Shown here: piece after piece, positions 29,152-36,763 of the stretch
How the letters are laid out: every line of letters starts with the position of its first letter
Position numbering within the stretch: position 1 is the stretch's first letter
Virus record (IMG/VR): IMGVR_UViG_3300027687_002091
Coordinates: 1-64,000 of that record
Source: a virus
Length of the DNA: 64,000 nucleotides
Direction: 5' to 3' (one strand)
Program-made: the position numbers and the translations under genes
Notes under the pieces: model-generated
Database searches by the model: none
What the model saw: the letters and a program-made list of their open reading frames with translations, nothing else
What the model was told of the DNA's origin: nothing

Positions 29152-29237
29152 TGTTAGGACTATTTTTTATAGGTATTCCATTTACTATTTTAGTAATGTA
29201 TATTTTAATTAAAGTTAGGGAGCATGATAATGGCTGA
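29151..29237 (+). CDS. Tiny membrane peptide
   Basis: 28 residues from ATG 29151, overlapping the clpP stop: a single hydrophobic helix (LGLFFIGIPFTILVMYILI) then KVREHDNG. Overlaps the next gene by eight bases. It may be a real leader-type or lysis-type peptide, but evidence is only the tight packing and hydrophobicity. Confidence 0.4.
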   Translation: MLGLFFIGIPFTILVMYILIKVREHDNG

Positions 29238-29394
29238 ACCATTAGACGTTTCAAAGAAACATTTTTATATTAGTCTTGTTAAAAGTGCAACACGTATTGC
29301 AGGATGTATAGTTGCTCTAGCTACAGGTAGTTGGGAGTGGTTAGCCGTAGGCTTACTTGTTGCTGAAATATTAGGTATAGCAGAGGAGTTGTAA
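29230..29394 (+). CDS. Small membrane protein
   Basis: 54 residues from ATG 29230. A short polar N-terminus (MAEPLDVSKKHFYISLVKSA) followed by one membrane region (ATRIAGCIVALATGSWEWLA, AVGLLVAEILG). GGGAG precedes the start. Similar small inner-membrane proteins are common in T4-like phages. Confidence 0.5.
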   Translation: MAEPLDVSKKHFYISLVKSATRIAGCIVALATGSWEWLAVGLLVAEILGIAEEL

Positions 29395-29508
29395 ATGAAA
29401 CTAAGTGAATTTAGAAAAAGGTTTGGCGAAGGAACCGATTTTGATTTAGACTATGGTAAATTAGTTATCATAGCATTATGTCTTTATATTGCGGTGCAAG
29501 TATCATGA
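29395..29508 (+). CDS. Tiny membrane protein
   Basis: 37 residues starting directly after the previous stop: charged N-terminus MKLSEFRKRFGEGTDFDLDY, then GKLVIIALCLYIAVQV. GAGGAG precedes it. The stop overlaps the next ATG (ATGA). Confidence 0.45.
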   Translation: MKLSEFRKRFGEGTDFDLDYGKLVIIALCLYIAVQVS

Positions 29509-30041
29509 AAAATGGACTACCCAAAGAACAGTGGTTGGTCAATTTTTTAAATAAACACGATCTTACACGTGGAGCCGAACTAGGTGTACAAAAAGGTTAT
29601 AACTTTAAGTATCTAGTTGAGAACAAACCTAACCTTGTATTACATGGTGTAGATATTTGGTCTGAAAAACATGTAAGATGGGATGAAACACCAAGTGAAG
29701 ACCTACAGTTTCAACCTGACAGTGTAAACAGTGAGTTTTTAAATGACTTGCAAGAGTGGGCTAAAGACTACAAAGGTCGAGCGTTCTTTCATAGACACTT
29801 TACAACGTATGCACACAGATTTTTTAATGAAGGCGAACTTGATTTTATTTTTATTGATGCCGGACACGAATACCAAGATGTAAAAGCAGACATTCAATGT
29901 TGGTATCCTAAAATTAAAAAAGGCGGATATATGCTTGGGCATGATATTAATCAAGTACAAGTACGTAAAGCTGTTAGAGAACAATTTGCCGACACATGGA
30001 AACAAGCAAAGGAGCAGAAGATATGGTGGAAACAACTGTAA
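29505..30041 (+). CDS. SAM-dependent methyltransferase-like protein
   Basis: 178 residues from ATG 29505 (ATGA overlap with the upstream stop). GAELGVQKGYNFKYL is the SAM-binding Gly motif, LHGVDIWSEK the acidic motif after beta2, and LDFIFIDAGHEYQDVKADI the methyltransferase-24-type motif with Asp. A C-terminal WWKQL follows. Substrate unknown; similar genes in marine phages may modify small molecules or surface sugars. Confidence 0.75.
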   Translation: MKNGLPKEQWLVNFLNKHDLTRGAELGVQKGYNFKYLVENKPNLVLHGVDIWSEKHVRWDETPSEDLQFQPDSVNSEFLNDLQEWAKDYKGRAFFHRHFTTYAHRFFNEGELDFIFIDAGHEYQDVKADIQCWYPKIKKGGYMLGHDINQVQVRKAVREQFADTWKQAKEQKIWWKQL

Positions 30042-30316
30042 CAAAAACAGTAGCAGAATTAAAAGGTATTCCTACTCAAGAAATATTATTAGAGCAACTT
30101 CGAAAAGAAACATTAGTAGTTACTTTTAATAAACTTGATGGTGACGAACGTATTATGACTTGTACAAAGTCGTTTGATGTAATACCAGAAGAACATAAAC
30201 CTAAAACAGATAAAGCACCTAAAGAAGGTAATGTAACTGTTTGGGATATAAATGCAAAAGGTTGGAGAAGTTTTAAATATGACAGAATTACTAAAGTCGA
30301 AGACGTTCAAGTATGA
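30023..30316 (+). CDS. SH3-like barrel protein (DUF2693 type)
   Basis: 97 residues from ATG 30023, which follows AAAGGAG; earlier in-frame starts fall inside the methyltransferase gene without a ribosome site. LVVTFNKLDGDERIMTCTKS and NVTVWDINAKGWRSFKYDRI match the small SH3-like-barrel phage proteins. Possibly nucleic-acid or protein binding. It overlaps its neighbours on both sides. Confidence 0.55.
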   Translation: MVETTVTKTVAELKGIPTQEILLEQLRKETLVVTFNKLDGDERIMTCTKSFDVIPEEHKPKTDKAPKEGNVTVWDINAKGWRSFKYDRITKVEDVQV

Positions 30317-30614
30317 AGACGTATTTGAAGACATTCCAGGTGACCCTGATAACGTTAATGTAAACTTTCCTCCTGATGTATTAGAACAAGCAGGATGGAG
30401 TGTTGGTGACACTATTGAAGTTACAGCAAGTAATGGCATTCTTAACTTTAAGAAATCAGGAACTCAAAAAGATTTCTCAGGAAATCTTGTTCGAATAAAT
30501 ATCTTGCAATCGGAAATTGAATATGCAAAGAGTCAACTGCAAGAACATGACACTGGACATATTCATACTGCAATTAGTTGGTTAGAACACAGAATAGAAG
30601 AGTTAAACAAATAG
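30279..30614 (+). CDS. AbrB/MazE-like small protein
   Basis: 111 residues from ATG 30279. NVNFPPDVLEQAGWSVGDTI and EVTASNGILNFKKSG form an AbrB/SpoVT-type swapped-hairpin motif, usually DNA-binding or antitoxin; the rest is a helical C-terminal region with EYAKSQLQEHDTGHIHTAIS. The TAG stop shares its last base with the tRNA-Ser 5' end. Function in this phage is unknown. Confidence 0.55.
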   Translation: MTELLKSKTFKYEDVFEDIPGDPDNVNVNFPPDVLEQAGWSVGDTIEVTASNGILNFKKSGTQKDFSGNLVRINILQSEIEYAKSQLQEHDTGHIHTAISWLEHRIEELNK

Positions 30615-30703
30615 GAAGATTGCCTGAGTGGTTTAAAGGAGCGGTTTACTAAACCGTCGTAGGGGTAACTCTACCGTGGGTTCGAATCCTACATCTTCCG
30701 CCA
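30614..30703 (+). tRNA. tRNA-Ser with anticodon ACT
   Basis: A 90-base class II tRNA with acceptor GGAAGAT/ATCTTCC, discriminator G and an encoded CCA. The anticodon arm is GCGGT-TTACTAA-ACCGT, giving anticodon ACT (reads AGT). A long variable arm (TAGGGG...CTCTACC) supports serine. Bacterial tRNA-Ser for AGY normally has GCT; A34 here is unusual. Confidence 0.9.
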
Positions 30704-30706
30704 TAC

Positions 30707-30782
30707 GCCGGCATAGCTCAGTTGGTAGAGCAATGGTTTTGTAAACCATAGGTCCCGAGTTCGAATCTTGGTGCCGGCACCA
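30707..30782 (+). tRNA. tRNA-Thr with anticodon TGT
   Basis: A 76-base tRNA with acceptor GCCGGCA/TGCCGGC and encoded CCA (30780-30782). The anticodon loop TTTGTAA gives TGT, reading ACA, a frequent codon in this AT-rich genome. Confidence 0.92.
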
Positions 30783-30785
30783 ATT

Positions 30786-30793
30786 AATAAATA
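30786..30793 (+). promoter_or_regulatory. T4-late-like box directly before the NifU-type gene
   Basis: AATAAATA ends five bases before ATG 30798; no Shine-Dalgarno is seen, so a leaderless late transcript is possible. Confidence 0.45.
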
Positions 30794-30797
30794 CAGT

Positions 30798-31079
30798 ATG
30801 GAAGATCGTACAAAAGAAGAAATAGTAAAAAACATAGATCATGTTATAAATCAATATGTACAGCCAGCAGTTGAACAACACGGTGGCTATATCAAACTAG
30901 AAGATTTTGACATGGAGTCAGGTAGAGTTTCAGTTTTACTCCAAGGTAGTTGTAGTGGTTGTGCTAGTAGTAGTATAACACTAAAACTAGGTGTAGAAAA
31001 TATGCTTAAACACTATGTACCCGAAGTAAATTCCGTTGAAGGTATGGATGATCCAAATTTTAATAATCCCTACTACTAA
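30798..31079 (+). CDS. NifU C-terminal-domain (Nfu-type) Fe-S scaffold
   Basis: 93 residues from ATG 30798. VQPAVEQHGGYIKLEDFDME and VSVLLQGSCSGCASSSITLK are diagnostic of the NifU C-terminal domain, with Fe-S-binding C52 and C55. Such proteins carry 4Fe-4S clusters to target apoproteins. It is one of four Fe-S assembly genes in the window (with iscU, iscA and the gene at 43634). Confidence 0.9.
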   Translation: MEDRTKEEIVKNIDHVINQYVQPAVEQHGGYIKLEDFDMESGRVSVLLQGSCSGCASSSITLKLGVENMLKHYVPEVNSVEGMDDPNFNNPYY

Positions 31080-31104
31080 CTAATATCTTAGAAAGGTAAT
31101 ATAA

Positions 31105-31344
31105 ATGGGAAGAATCTTCATTGAAGAAGCAATGGATGCTACTGGCATCAATAGAACTAACTTAGTTGGAGTATGTACTCATCTAATTAGATCAAAGCAA
31201 GCAAGCAGTCAAGCAGATGCATTAAGAAGGCTCGAAGCAGGCGAGTTTAATAAAGAAGATTTAGAAGAAGAGATGATTACTTATTATCAAGTTGAGAAAC
31301 CTAAGTCAGTTATCGTTGAAGAAGATGACGGGTATCACGACTAA
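31105..31344 (+). CDS. Small hypothetical protein
   Basis: 79 residues, mainly helical (FIEEAMDATGINRTNLVGVC, SQADALRRLEAGEFNKEDLE) with an acidic tail. AAAGGTAA lies ahead of the ATG. No family is recognised. Confidence 0.5.
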   Translation: MGRIFIEEAMDATGINRTNLVGVCTHLIRSKQASSQADALRRLEAGEFNKEDLEEEMITYYQVEKPKSVIVEEDDGYHD

Positions 31345-31359
31345 TACCTAACAATATGG

Positions 31360-31388
31360 TTGACAAGTGAGAAGTTTTGTAGTATAAT
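31360..31388 (+). promoter_or_regulatory. Consensus sigma70-type promoter
   Basis: TTGACA (31360-31365), 17-base spacer, TATAAT (31383-31388), upstream of the gene at 31420. Confidence 0.82.
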
Positions 31389-31419
31389 AGTTACTCACTA
31401 CATAACTAAGGCACATACT

Positions 31420-31773
31420 ATGAATATTTTACATAACTTTTTAATTCCAGAAGCAGAGCATCGTAATAAGTTTTGGGCAAAGCAACCTATAGACGATCCG
31501 CAAACTATAAACGGATTTAATGGTACATTTGCATTTAGCGAACACAGTCGAATTCCACAAGGGATTGTAGAGTTCTTGTTAGAACACTTTCATAAGAAAT
31601 GTTTTAAGACTGCAAACAGTTGGAAGAAAGATCATATCGAAGCAGTCGAACTAGATGAAATAAACGAACTGATGAACGAGATATGGGACGGACCAGGTAG
31701 CATGACTAAACTAGCACACCTAACAAACGAGATGCGTATCGCACGTTTATGGGACAATGATGACGAAGAATAA
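31420..31773 (+). CDS. Hypothetical protein
   Basis: 117 residues from ATG 31420; an upstream in-frame start at 31360 is in the promoter. FWAKQPIDDPQTINGFNGTF and a helical C-terminus with an acidic end (ARLWDNDDEE) are visible. Soluble; no motif suggests a function. Confidence 0.5.
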   Translation: MNILHNFLIPEAEHRNKFWAKQPIDDPQTINGFNGTFAFSEHSRIPQGIVEFLLEHFHKKCFKTANSWKKDHIEAVELDEINELMNEIWDGPGSMTKLAHLTNEMRIARLWDNDDEE

Positions 31774-31798
31774 TCCAAAAACTATTTTAGGAGTTATT

Positions 31799-31999
31799 AT
31801 GCAATACCTTAAAGAAGTAACATCTTGGGACACTCCTGTTCAAAATCATACATATATTGTTGACGATAACAACTGGTGTGTAGGTTATATTAAGAACGGT
31901 ACTACTGAAGAAATAATCTTTTCAAGGCCTATGAAGCAATGGTCTAAAAGCTATCGCAAGTTTGAAAAGGTGGTCATACATGATGACCAGAGAAGTTAG
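31799..31999 (+). CDS. Small hypothetical protein
   Basis: 66 residues from ATG 31799 behind AGGAG; earlier in-frame ATGs overlap the upstream gene. LKEVTSWDTPVQNHTYIVDD and WCVGYIKNGTTEEIIFSRPM suggest a small beta-sheet protein. Function unknown. Confidence 0.5.
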   Translation: MQYLKEVTSWDTPVQNHTYIVDDNNWCVGYIKNGTTEEIIFSRPMKQWSKSYRKFEKVVIHDDQRS

Positions 32000-32038
32000 T
32001 ACGAATAAATAAGTGTAATATAACTCGAGACTACAATC

Positions 32039-32410
32039 ATGGCATATTCAGATAAGGTGATGGACCATTACGAAAATCCTCGTAATGTTGGCAAGTGGGA
32101 TTCTGGTGAAGAAGGCATTGGAACAGGGATGGTAGGAGCACCAGCATGTGGCGATGTTATGCGATTACAAATTAAAGTAAAAGATAACATAATTACTGAT
32201 GCTAAGTTTAAAACATACGGATGTGGTAGTGCTATTGCAAGCAGTAGCCTACTTACTGAATGGGTTAAAGGAATGACATTAGAAGGCGCAGGCGAAATAA
32301 AGAACACAGACCTTGCAACCGAACTTGCTCTACCTCCTGTGAAGATACACTGTTCAGTACTAGCAGAAGATGCTATCAAAGCCGCTATTGCAGATTATAA
32401 ATCTAGGTGA
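32039..32410 (+). CDS. iscU: Iron-sulfur cluster scaffold IscU
   Basis: 123 residues, nearly the length of bacterial Isc[59 protein letters not shown] and [20 protein letters not shown] keep all three ligand Cys (C37, C62, C105) and the LPPVK chaperone-binding motif. It would accept sulfur from a host IscS and pass 2Fe-2S clusters on. The stop overlaps the GTG start of iscA. Confidence 0.96.
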   Translation: MAYSDKVMDHYENPRNVGKWDSGEEGIGTGMVGAPACGDVMRLQIKVKDNIITDAKFKTYGCGSAIASSSLLTEWVKGMTLEGAGEIKNTDLATELALPPVKIHCSVLAEDAIKAAIADYKSR

Positions 32411-32733
32411 TAACAATTACTGAGGTTGGTGCAAAACGTGTAACTGGCTTTTTAGAAAATCGAGGTAAAGGTCTAGGACTTAGAGTTAAGATAAGAACTA
32501 CTGGGTGCTCGGGATATGCGTATGTGTTAGAGTTTGTTGACGATGTTAATGACGATGACACTGTGTTTAATTCTAATGGTATAAAGATTATCGTTGATAA
32601 CAAGTCGCTAGTAATGATAGATGGGACTCATCTAGATTATGTCAAAGAAGGACTTAACGAAGGGTTTCAGTTTAAAAATCCTTGGGAAGACGCAACTTGC
32701 GGCTGTGGCGAATCTTTTACTCTTAAGAAGTAA
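32407..32733 (+). CDS. iscA: Iron-sulfur cluster carrier IscA
   Basis: 108 residues from GTG 32407 overlapping the iscU stop. [20 protein letters not shown] carries the first Cys (C34), and [14 protein letters not shown] the C98-x-C100 pair, all three cluster ligands of A-type carriers. [13 protein letters not shown] and [16 protein letters not shown] are family-typical. Operonic with iscU. Confidence 0.95.
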   Translation: MITITEVGAKRVTGFLENRGKGLGLRVKIRTTGCSGYAYVLEFVDDVNDDDTVFNSNGIKIIVDNKSLVMIDGTHLDYVKEGLNEGFQFKNPWEDATCGCGESFTLKK

Positions 32734-32823
32734 ATATTGACTAAATATTATTACGTTCAGGCAACAAGCCCGGGAGTAGCATAAGCGAAGGAACGCCCTT
32801 AACCCTTTAACGAGGAGAGTGTA

Positions 32824-32940
32824 ATGGATAATTATACGCTTTGGTGCTTTCTACGAATCATTAAACAGCGCCACATAAAAAAGATTAACTTTTTATTAAA
32901 TAAAAGGTTGACATCGATAAATAAATGTAGTATAGTATAA
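32824..32940 (+). CDS. Small ORF (38 residues) with a strong ribosome site
   Basis: ATG 32824 follows GAGGAGAG; the product MDNYTLWCFLRIIKQRHIKK and the rest is basic. Its 3' third overlaps the promoter at 32908-32936. Supported mainly by the ribosome site, so uncertain. Confidence 0.35.
   Translation: MDNYTLWCFLRIIKQRHIKKINFLLNKRLTSINKCSIV
32908..32936 (+). promoter_or_regulatory. Sigma70-type promoter before the leader peptide and tRNAs
   Basis: TTGACA (32908-32913), 17-base spacer, TATAGT (32931-32936). Confidence 0.7.
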
Positions 32941-32973
32941 ACATACTAAAAAGTAATACAAGGAATTTAAAAC

Positions 32974-33033
32974 ATGTTCAAGTCTAACACAACAAATATT
33001 AATCGTTGGCCACCAACTGGGGGTATGTCTTGA
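32974..33033 (+). CDS. Possible 19-residue leader peptide
   Basis: ATG 32974 behind AAGGAA encodes MFKSNTTNINRWPPTGGMS, ending at TGA 33031-33033. It is followed 29 bases later by an intrinsic terminator. The arrangement promoter, short peptide with a Pro-Pro, terminator resembles an attenuation leader, though no downstream biosynthetic gene follows directly. Confidence 0.4.
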   Translation: MFKSNTTNINRWPPTGGMS

Positions 33034-33061
33034 CGTGACTTTTTAAAAAGTTATTTTAGAT

Positions 33062-33100
33062 AAGCCCCTAGCAGTTAATTCAGTTAGGGGCTTTTTTTTT
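33062..33100 (+). terminator. Intrinsic terminator
   Basis: AAGCCCCTA (33062-33070) pairs with TAGGGGCTT (33085-33093) over 9 bp, followed by T to 33100. It ends ten bases before tRNA-Trp. Confidence 0.88.
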
Positions 33101-33109
33101 GAAGTTTAT

Positions 33110-33184
33110 AGGGGTGTAGTGTTAATGGTAGCACGTGGGATTCCAAATCCTAAAGTTGCGGTTCGAATCCGTACACCCTTGCCA
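33110..33184 (+). tRNA. tRNA-Trp with anticodon CCA
   Basis: A 75-base tRNA with acceptor AGGGGTG/CACCCTT and encoded CCA. The anticodon arm TGGGA-TTCCAAA-TCCTA gives CCA. T-arm GCGGTTCGAATCCGT is normal. Confidence 0.9.
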
Positions 33185-33188
33185 ATTA

Positions 33189-33265
33189 CGGAGTATAGGC
33201 TAGTCTGGTAAGTCGCTTGCTTTGGGAGCAAGAAATCCGAGGTTCAAATCCTCGTACTCCGACCA
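33189..33265 (+). tRNA. tRNA-Pro with anticodon TGG
   Basis: A 77-base tRNA with acceptor CGGAGTA/TACTCCG and encoded CCA at 33263-33265. Anticodon arm CTTGC-TTTGGGA-GCAAG gives TGG, reading CCA codons. Confidence 0.92.
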
Positions 33266-33272
33266 ATTTTTT

Positions 33273-33312
33273 ACCAAAAGTGGTTGACATTTGTATATAC
33301 TGATGCTATTAT
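33273..33312 (+). promoter_or_regulatory. Early promoter with ACCAAAAGTGG box for DNA ligase
   Basis: ACCAAAAGTGG (33273-33283), TTGACA (33284-33289), 17-base spacer, TATTAT (33307-33312). Confidence 0.75.
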
Positions 33313-33342
33313 AGTAACATAATTAAATATTGAGAGGCACAC

Positions 33343-34671
33343 ATGCGTACACAACCACAGGCAATTATCGAACGTTTAGAAGCAGACAACAGTCGTCTTG
33401 CTAAAGAAGCAATAATACTAGAAGCAATGGAAGAAGGACTAGACGAGTTCTTTGAAGGTGTTAAGATGGCACTTGATCCATTAGTTACATTTGGTGTTAA
33501 ACAAGTTCCTGAGAAAGCAGAAAACGAAGTATTGTCAGCACAAGGTTTAAGTTGGGAAAACTTTAAAGAGCTTGCAGACAAACTAATTGCAAGAGAGCTA
33601 ACAGGACATGCGGCACGTGATGCAATTATCCTACAAATGAATATAGCAACAGCAGAACAATGGAATGGGTTTTACAGACGTATTTTAATTAAAGACCTAC
33701 GTTGTGGTTGTAGTGAAAAGACTGTAAACAAAATTGCTAAGAAATTTCCACAGTATACGATTCCAACATTTACTTGTGCATTAGCACATGACTCAGCTAA
33801 CCATGAAAAGAAAATGGTAGGTGTAAAGCAAATTGAAGTTAAACTAGATGGTGTACGTGTACTAGCAATATGCCGTTCAGGCAAAGTAGAATTGTTTAGT
33901 CGTAACGGAAAACAGTTTCATAACTTTCCACACATTATTGCAGAGATTGAATCAGTACTTGCAGTAAAGCCTGCACCATATGATTGTGTACTAGACGGCG
34001 AAGTAATGAGCAAAGACTTTCAAGACCTTATGAAGCAAGTACATCGTAAAGATGGTAAAGCCGCAACTGATAGTGTGCTACACTTGTTTGACTTTATTCC
34101 ATTAGAAGACTTCCTTAAAGGTAGTTGGGATAAAAAGCAAACAGACCGTAGTAACTACGTTAAGTATTGGGTACTAGAGAACGAAGACCTCTTAAAGCAC
34201 GTACAAGCGTGTGAATGGGAAGATGTTGACCTTAGTACTACAGAAGGTAACAAACGCTTTGTAGAGCTTAATAAGACGGCTGTAGACGGTGGCTACGAAG
34301 GCGTAATGATTAAAGACGTTGATGCACCCTACGAATGCAAACGTACACATGCTTGGTTAAAGGCAAAACCGTTTATCGAAATTACATTAACCGTCGTTGA
34401 CGTTGAAGAAGGCACAGGACGTAACGAAGGAAGACTAGGTGCTGTAATAGTAGAAGGAGAAGACGATGGATACAATTATCGCCTTAACTGTGGGAGTGGT
34501 TTCACTGACGCTCAACGTGATGAGTACTGGACTGAACGTGCTAGTCTCATTGGTCAGCTAATTGAAATAAGAGCAGATGCTCGAACACAATCACAAGACA
34601 GTGAAACATACAGTTTACGCTTTCCACGATTCAAAACATTCCGTGGATTTCAAGCTGGTGAGAAGATATAA
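33343..34671 (+). CDS. ATP-dependent DNA ligase (T4 gp30 type)
   Basis: 442 residues. The adenylation motif KLDGVR (with nucleotidyl Lys) is in KQIEVKLDGVRVLAICRSGK; LFSRNGK, VLDGEVM, DGGYEGVMIKD and HAWLKAKPF are motifs III to V. An N-terminal helical domain (about 1-150) and a C-terminal OB-fold complete the gp30 layout. It seals nicks during replication and repair. GAGAGG precedes the ATG. Confidence 0.94.
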   Translation: MRTQPQAIIERLEADNSRLAKEAIILEAMEEGLDEFFEGVKMALDPLVTFGVKQVPEKAENEVLSAQGLSWENFKELADKLIARELTGHAARDAIILQMNIATAEQWNGFYRRILIKDLRCGCSEKTVNKIAKKFPQYTIPTFTCALAHDSANHEKKMVGVKQIEVKLDGVRVLAICRSGKVELFSRNGKQFHNFPHIIAEIESVLAVKPAPYDCVLDGEVMSKDFQDLMKQVHRKDGKAATDSVLHLFDFIPLEDFLKGSWDKKQTDRSNYVKYWVLENEDLLKHVQACEWEDVDLSTTEGNKRFVELNKTAVDGGYEGVMIKDVDAPYECKRTHAWLKAKPFIEITLTVVDVEEGTGRNEGRLGAVIVEGEDDGYNYRLNCGSGFTDAQRDEYWTERASLIGQLIEIRADARTQSQDSETYSLRFPRFKTFRGFQAGEKI

Positions 34672-34681
34672 AGAGGAGAGC

Positions 34682-35386
34682 ATGAATAATATTGAATTTA
34701 TTTGTGGGGACAAAAGTGTCTTAACAAATTTTCCTATTGTACCAGCTAAGGACTGTTTACCTGATTGGTACAGTGGACTTAAAGCAAATAACAATAACGG
34801 TGTTCCGACTATTGCAGGCTGTTGGCCTGTGAGAGATATGGTCACTGCAGGTTATATTATACCAAATGTATTTGAGCAAGAGATTATTGCACAAACCAAT
34901 CAGTCAACAGGAGAAGAAGAACTTGAAAGAGTGTTTCCGGTTGAACGTATTGGAGAATTTATGGAATTGCAAAACAAGTTTACTTCTCCATCAGCATTTC
35001 ATCAACATCAACAATGTCCTGTACACATACAAGGCAAAAAGAAATCTTATATTAAAGTATCTGTACCTTGGACGATTAGAACTCCTCCGGGTTATAGTTG
35101 TTTGTTTGTACAACCGTTTTGGCACTTTGACCAAGAGTTTGTAATAATGCCTGCAATTATTGATACTGATGAATTTGATTTAAACAACCTTAACTTTCCT
35201 TGTTACCTAACTGATCCTGTAAAATTATTAAAGCCAGGCGAACCGTTGGTGCAAGTAATACCTTTTAAAAGAGAAAGTTGGAAGCATACACTTAGCTATG
35301 AGGCTCCGACAACGAGAAGTAAAATGAATTTATTTCTACACAATATGTACAAAAGAGCATTTCATCAAAAGAAAAATTTCCAATAA
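34682..35386 (+). CDS. Conserved phage protein of unknown function
   Basis: 234 residues from ATG 34682 behind AAGAGGAGAG; a longer upstream frame overlaps the ligase. Features: FPIVPAKDCLPDWYSGLKAN, TIAGCWPVRDMVTAGYIIPN, TIRTPPGYSCLFVQPFWHFD and VQVIPFKRESWKH. The Pro/Trp-rich double-sheet look recalls cupin-like DUF6065 phage proteins. No catalytic claim is made. Confidence 0.6.
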   Translation: MNNIEFICGDKSVLTNFPIVPAKDCLPDWYSGLKANNNNGVPTIAGCWPVRDMVTAGYIIPNVFEQEIIAQTNQSTGEEELERVFPVERIGEFMELQNKFTSPSAFHQHQQCPVHIQGKKKSYIKVSVPWTIRTPPGYSCLFVQPFWHFDQEFVIMPAIIDTDEFDLNNLNFPCYLTDPVKLLKPGEPLVQVIPFKRESWKHTLSYEAPTTRSKMNLFLHNMYKRAFHQKKNFQ

Positions 35387-35389
35387 TGC

Positions 35390-35418
35390 TTGACTTTATT
35401 ACAAGTTGGCTATATACT
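35390..35418 (+). promoter_or_regulatory. Sigma70-type promoter
   Basis: TTGACT (35390-35395), 17-base spacer, TATACT (35413-35418), upstream of the gene at 35445. Confidence 0.65.
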
Positions 35419-35444
35419 GTTTATACACATTAGAGGAGTGACAC

Positions 35445-36752
35445 ATGGCTAGAGTAAATAAAATCACAGGTAGAGCAACAAAAAAGAAGGCTCCTCGTGG
35501 TGCACCACGTTTAAAACGTGGTAATAAACTTACTGAACCTAGTTGGGAAGGTTGGGAAGAATGGACTGGTGAACAATACCATAGAGCTAACCAACATGCC
35601 CGTGCATGGTATTATGAAAATTATAAACCAGTAGATTTATATCCAGCTGTAGAGGCTTGGATGACACAGAATGGTTATACTAAAGAACAAGTACAGCAAG
35701 TAAAAGCCGCACCAACACATGCACTAAGCATCACTGGTGGAATTACTGCTAAACTACTAATGAACGGCATGCCTGATTATAATAAAAAGCATGACGAGTT
35801 TTGGCAGAGCCTAGCAGGCACAATGGGTACAATGGCTCCTGCAACAGATTTTCTTAAAAAACGTGTTAATGAAGCAATAGATCAAGGTGCTTATATAGTT
35901 ACGCAGAAGAAACAAGATGAAGCAGAAAAAGCAAAAGTACATCAACCTACAATACAAGAACGTATTCGTGAACAAGTTAACTTACAATCAGAAGCAATAG
36001 AAGAATGGCTAGATGGGTGGATAACAGACCCAAAGTCATTTGACCCTAAAGGGTTTAACTTTAGCCAGCACTTCCAAAATCATAGTGTGACACAAGCTCA
36101 TGCACGTAAGATTGCTAGTTACTACGACGGTGAAATAAAAGAGTATACAGAACTGTTAAATTTGCCTAGTAAAGCAAAGATTGCTAAGATGGACGAACAT
36201 GCACAAGACATGTTAGAACAACTTAAAGAAGCATATGCACATCTTAGTAAAGATGATGTAAAGAAAATACTCGAAGCACTAAACAATATACAAATGTCTT
36301 GCCAACTAGTAGTTGATACAAGTAAAGCAACACGTAAGACTAGAAAACGTAAGCCTAAGAGTGCTGACAAGCTAGTTGAAAAGCTAAAGTTTTTGAAAGT
36401 AGATAATAAGAATAGTCTTGCAAGTATTAATCCTATAGATATCATATATGCTAACGAACTTTGGGTGTTTAATATTAAGACACGGAAGATTGGTAAGTAT
36501 GTTGCTAAGAACATAGATCCACAAGGTATGCAACGTGAAGGTAGTGGACTTAGTGTCAAAGGTACAACTATTATAGGATTTAACGAAGTAGAAAGTGTAC
36601 AAAAGACACTACGTAAGCCTGATGAAAAACTTAAAGAGTTTAAAGATGCAGGCAAAGTTAAATTACGTACATTTATAGAAGACATCAATGCTGTAGACAT
36701 TAAACTTAATGGTAGGATTAATACGGATACTATACTTCTCAAGGTAAGTTGA
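35445..36752 (+). CDS. Conserved phage protein of unknown function
   Basis: 435 residues, soluble and largely helical up to about residue 300, with a basic N-terminus (GRATKKKAPRGAPRLKRG) and a beta-rich C-terminal part (NPIDIIYANELWVFNIKTRK, GTTIIGFNEVESVQKTLRK). AGAGGAG precedes the ATG. The size and basic region suit a DNA-associated protein, but I recognise no family. The stop overlaps the late-type box of the next gene. Confidence 0.6.
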   Translation: MARVNKITGRATKKKAPRGAPRLKRGNKLTEPSWEGWEEWTGEQYHRANQHARAWYYENYKPVDLYPAVEAWMTQNGYTKEQVQQVKAAPTHALSITGGITAKLLMNGMPDYNKKHDEFWQSLAGTMGTMAPATDFLKKRVNEAIDQGAYIVTQKKQDEAEKAKVHQPTIQERIREQVNLQSEAIEEWLDGWITDPKSFDPKGFNFSQHFQNHSVTQAHARKIASYYDGEIKEYTELLNLPSKAKIAKMDEHAQDMLEQLKEAYAHLSKDDVKKILEALNNIQMSCQLVVDTSKATRKTRKRKPKSADKLVEKLKFLKVDNKNSLASINPIDIIYANELWVFNIKTRKIGKYVAKNIDPQGMQREGSGLSVKGTTIIGFNEVESVQKTLRKPDEKLKEFKDAGKVKLRTFIEDINAVDIKLNGRINTDTILLKVS

Positions 36753-36758
36753 TAAATA
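36751..36758 (+). promoter_or_regulatory. T4-late-like box directly before a fibre gene
   Basis: GATAAATA ends exactly six bases before the A of ATG 36764, consistent with transcription starting at the start codon; no Shine-Dalgarno sequence is present. Confidence 0.5.
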
Positions 36759-36763
36759 CTTGT

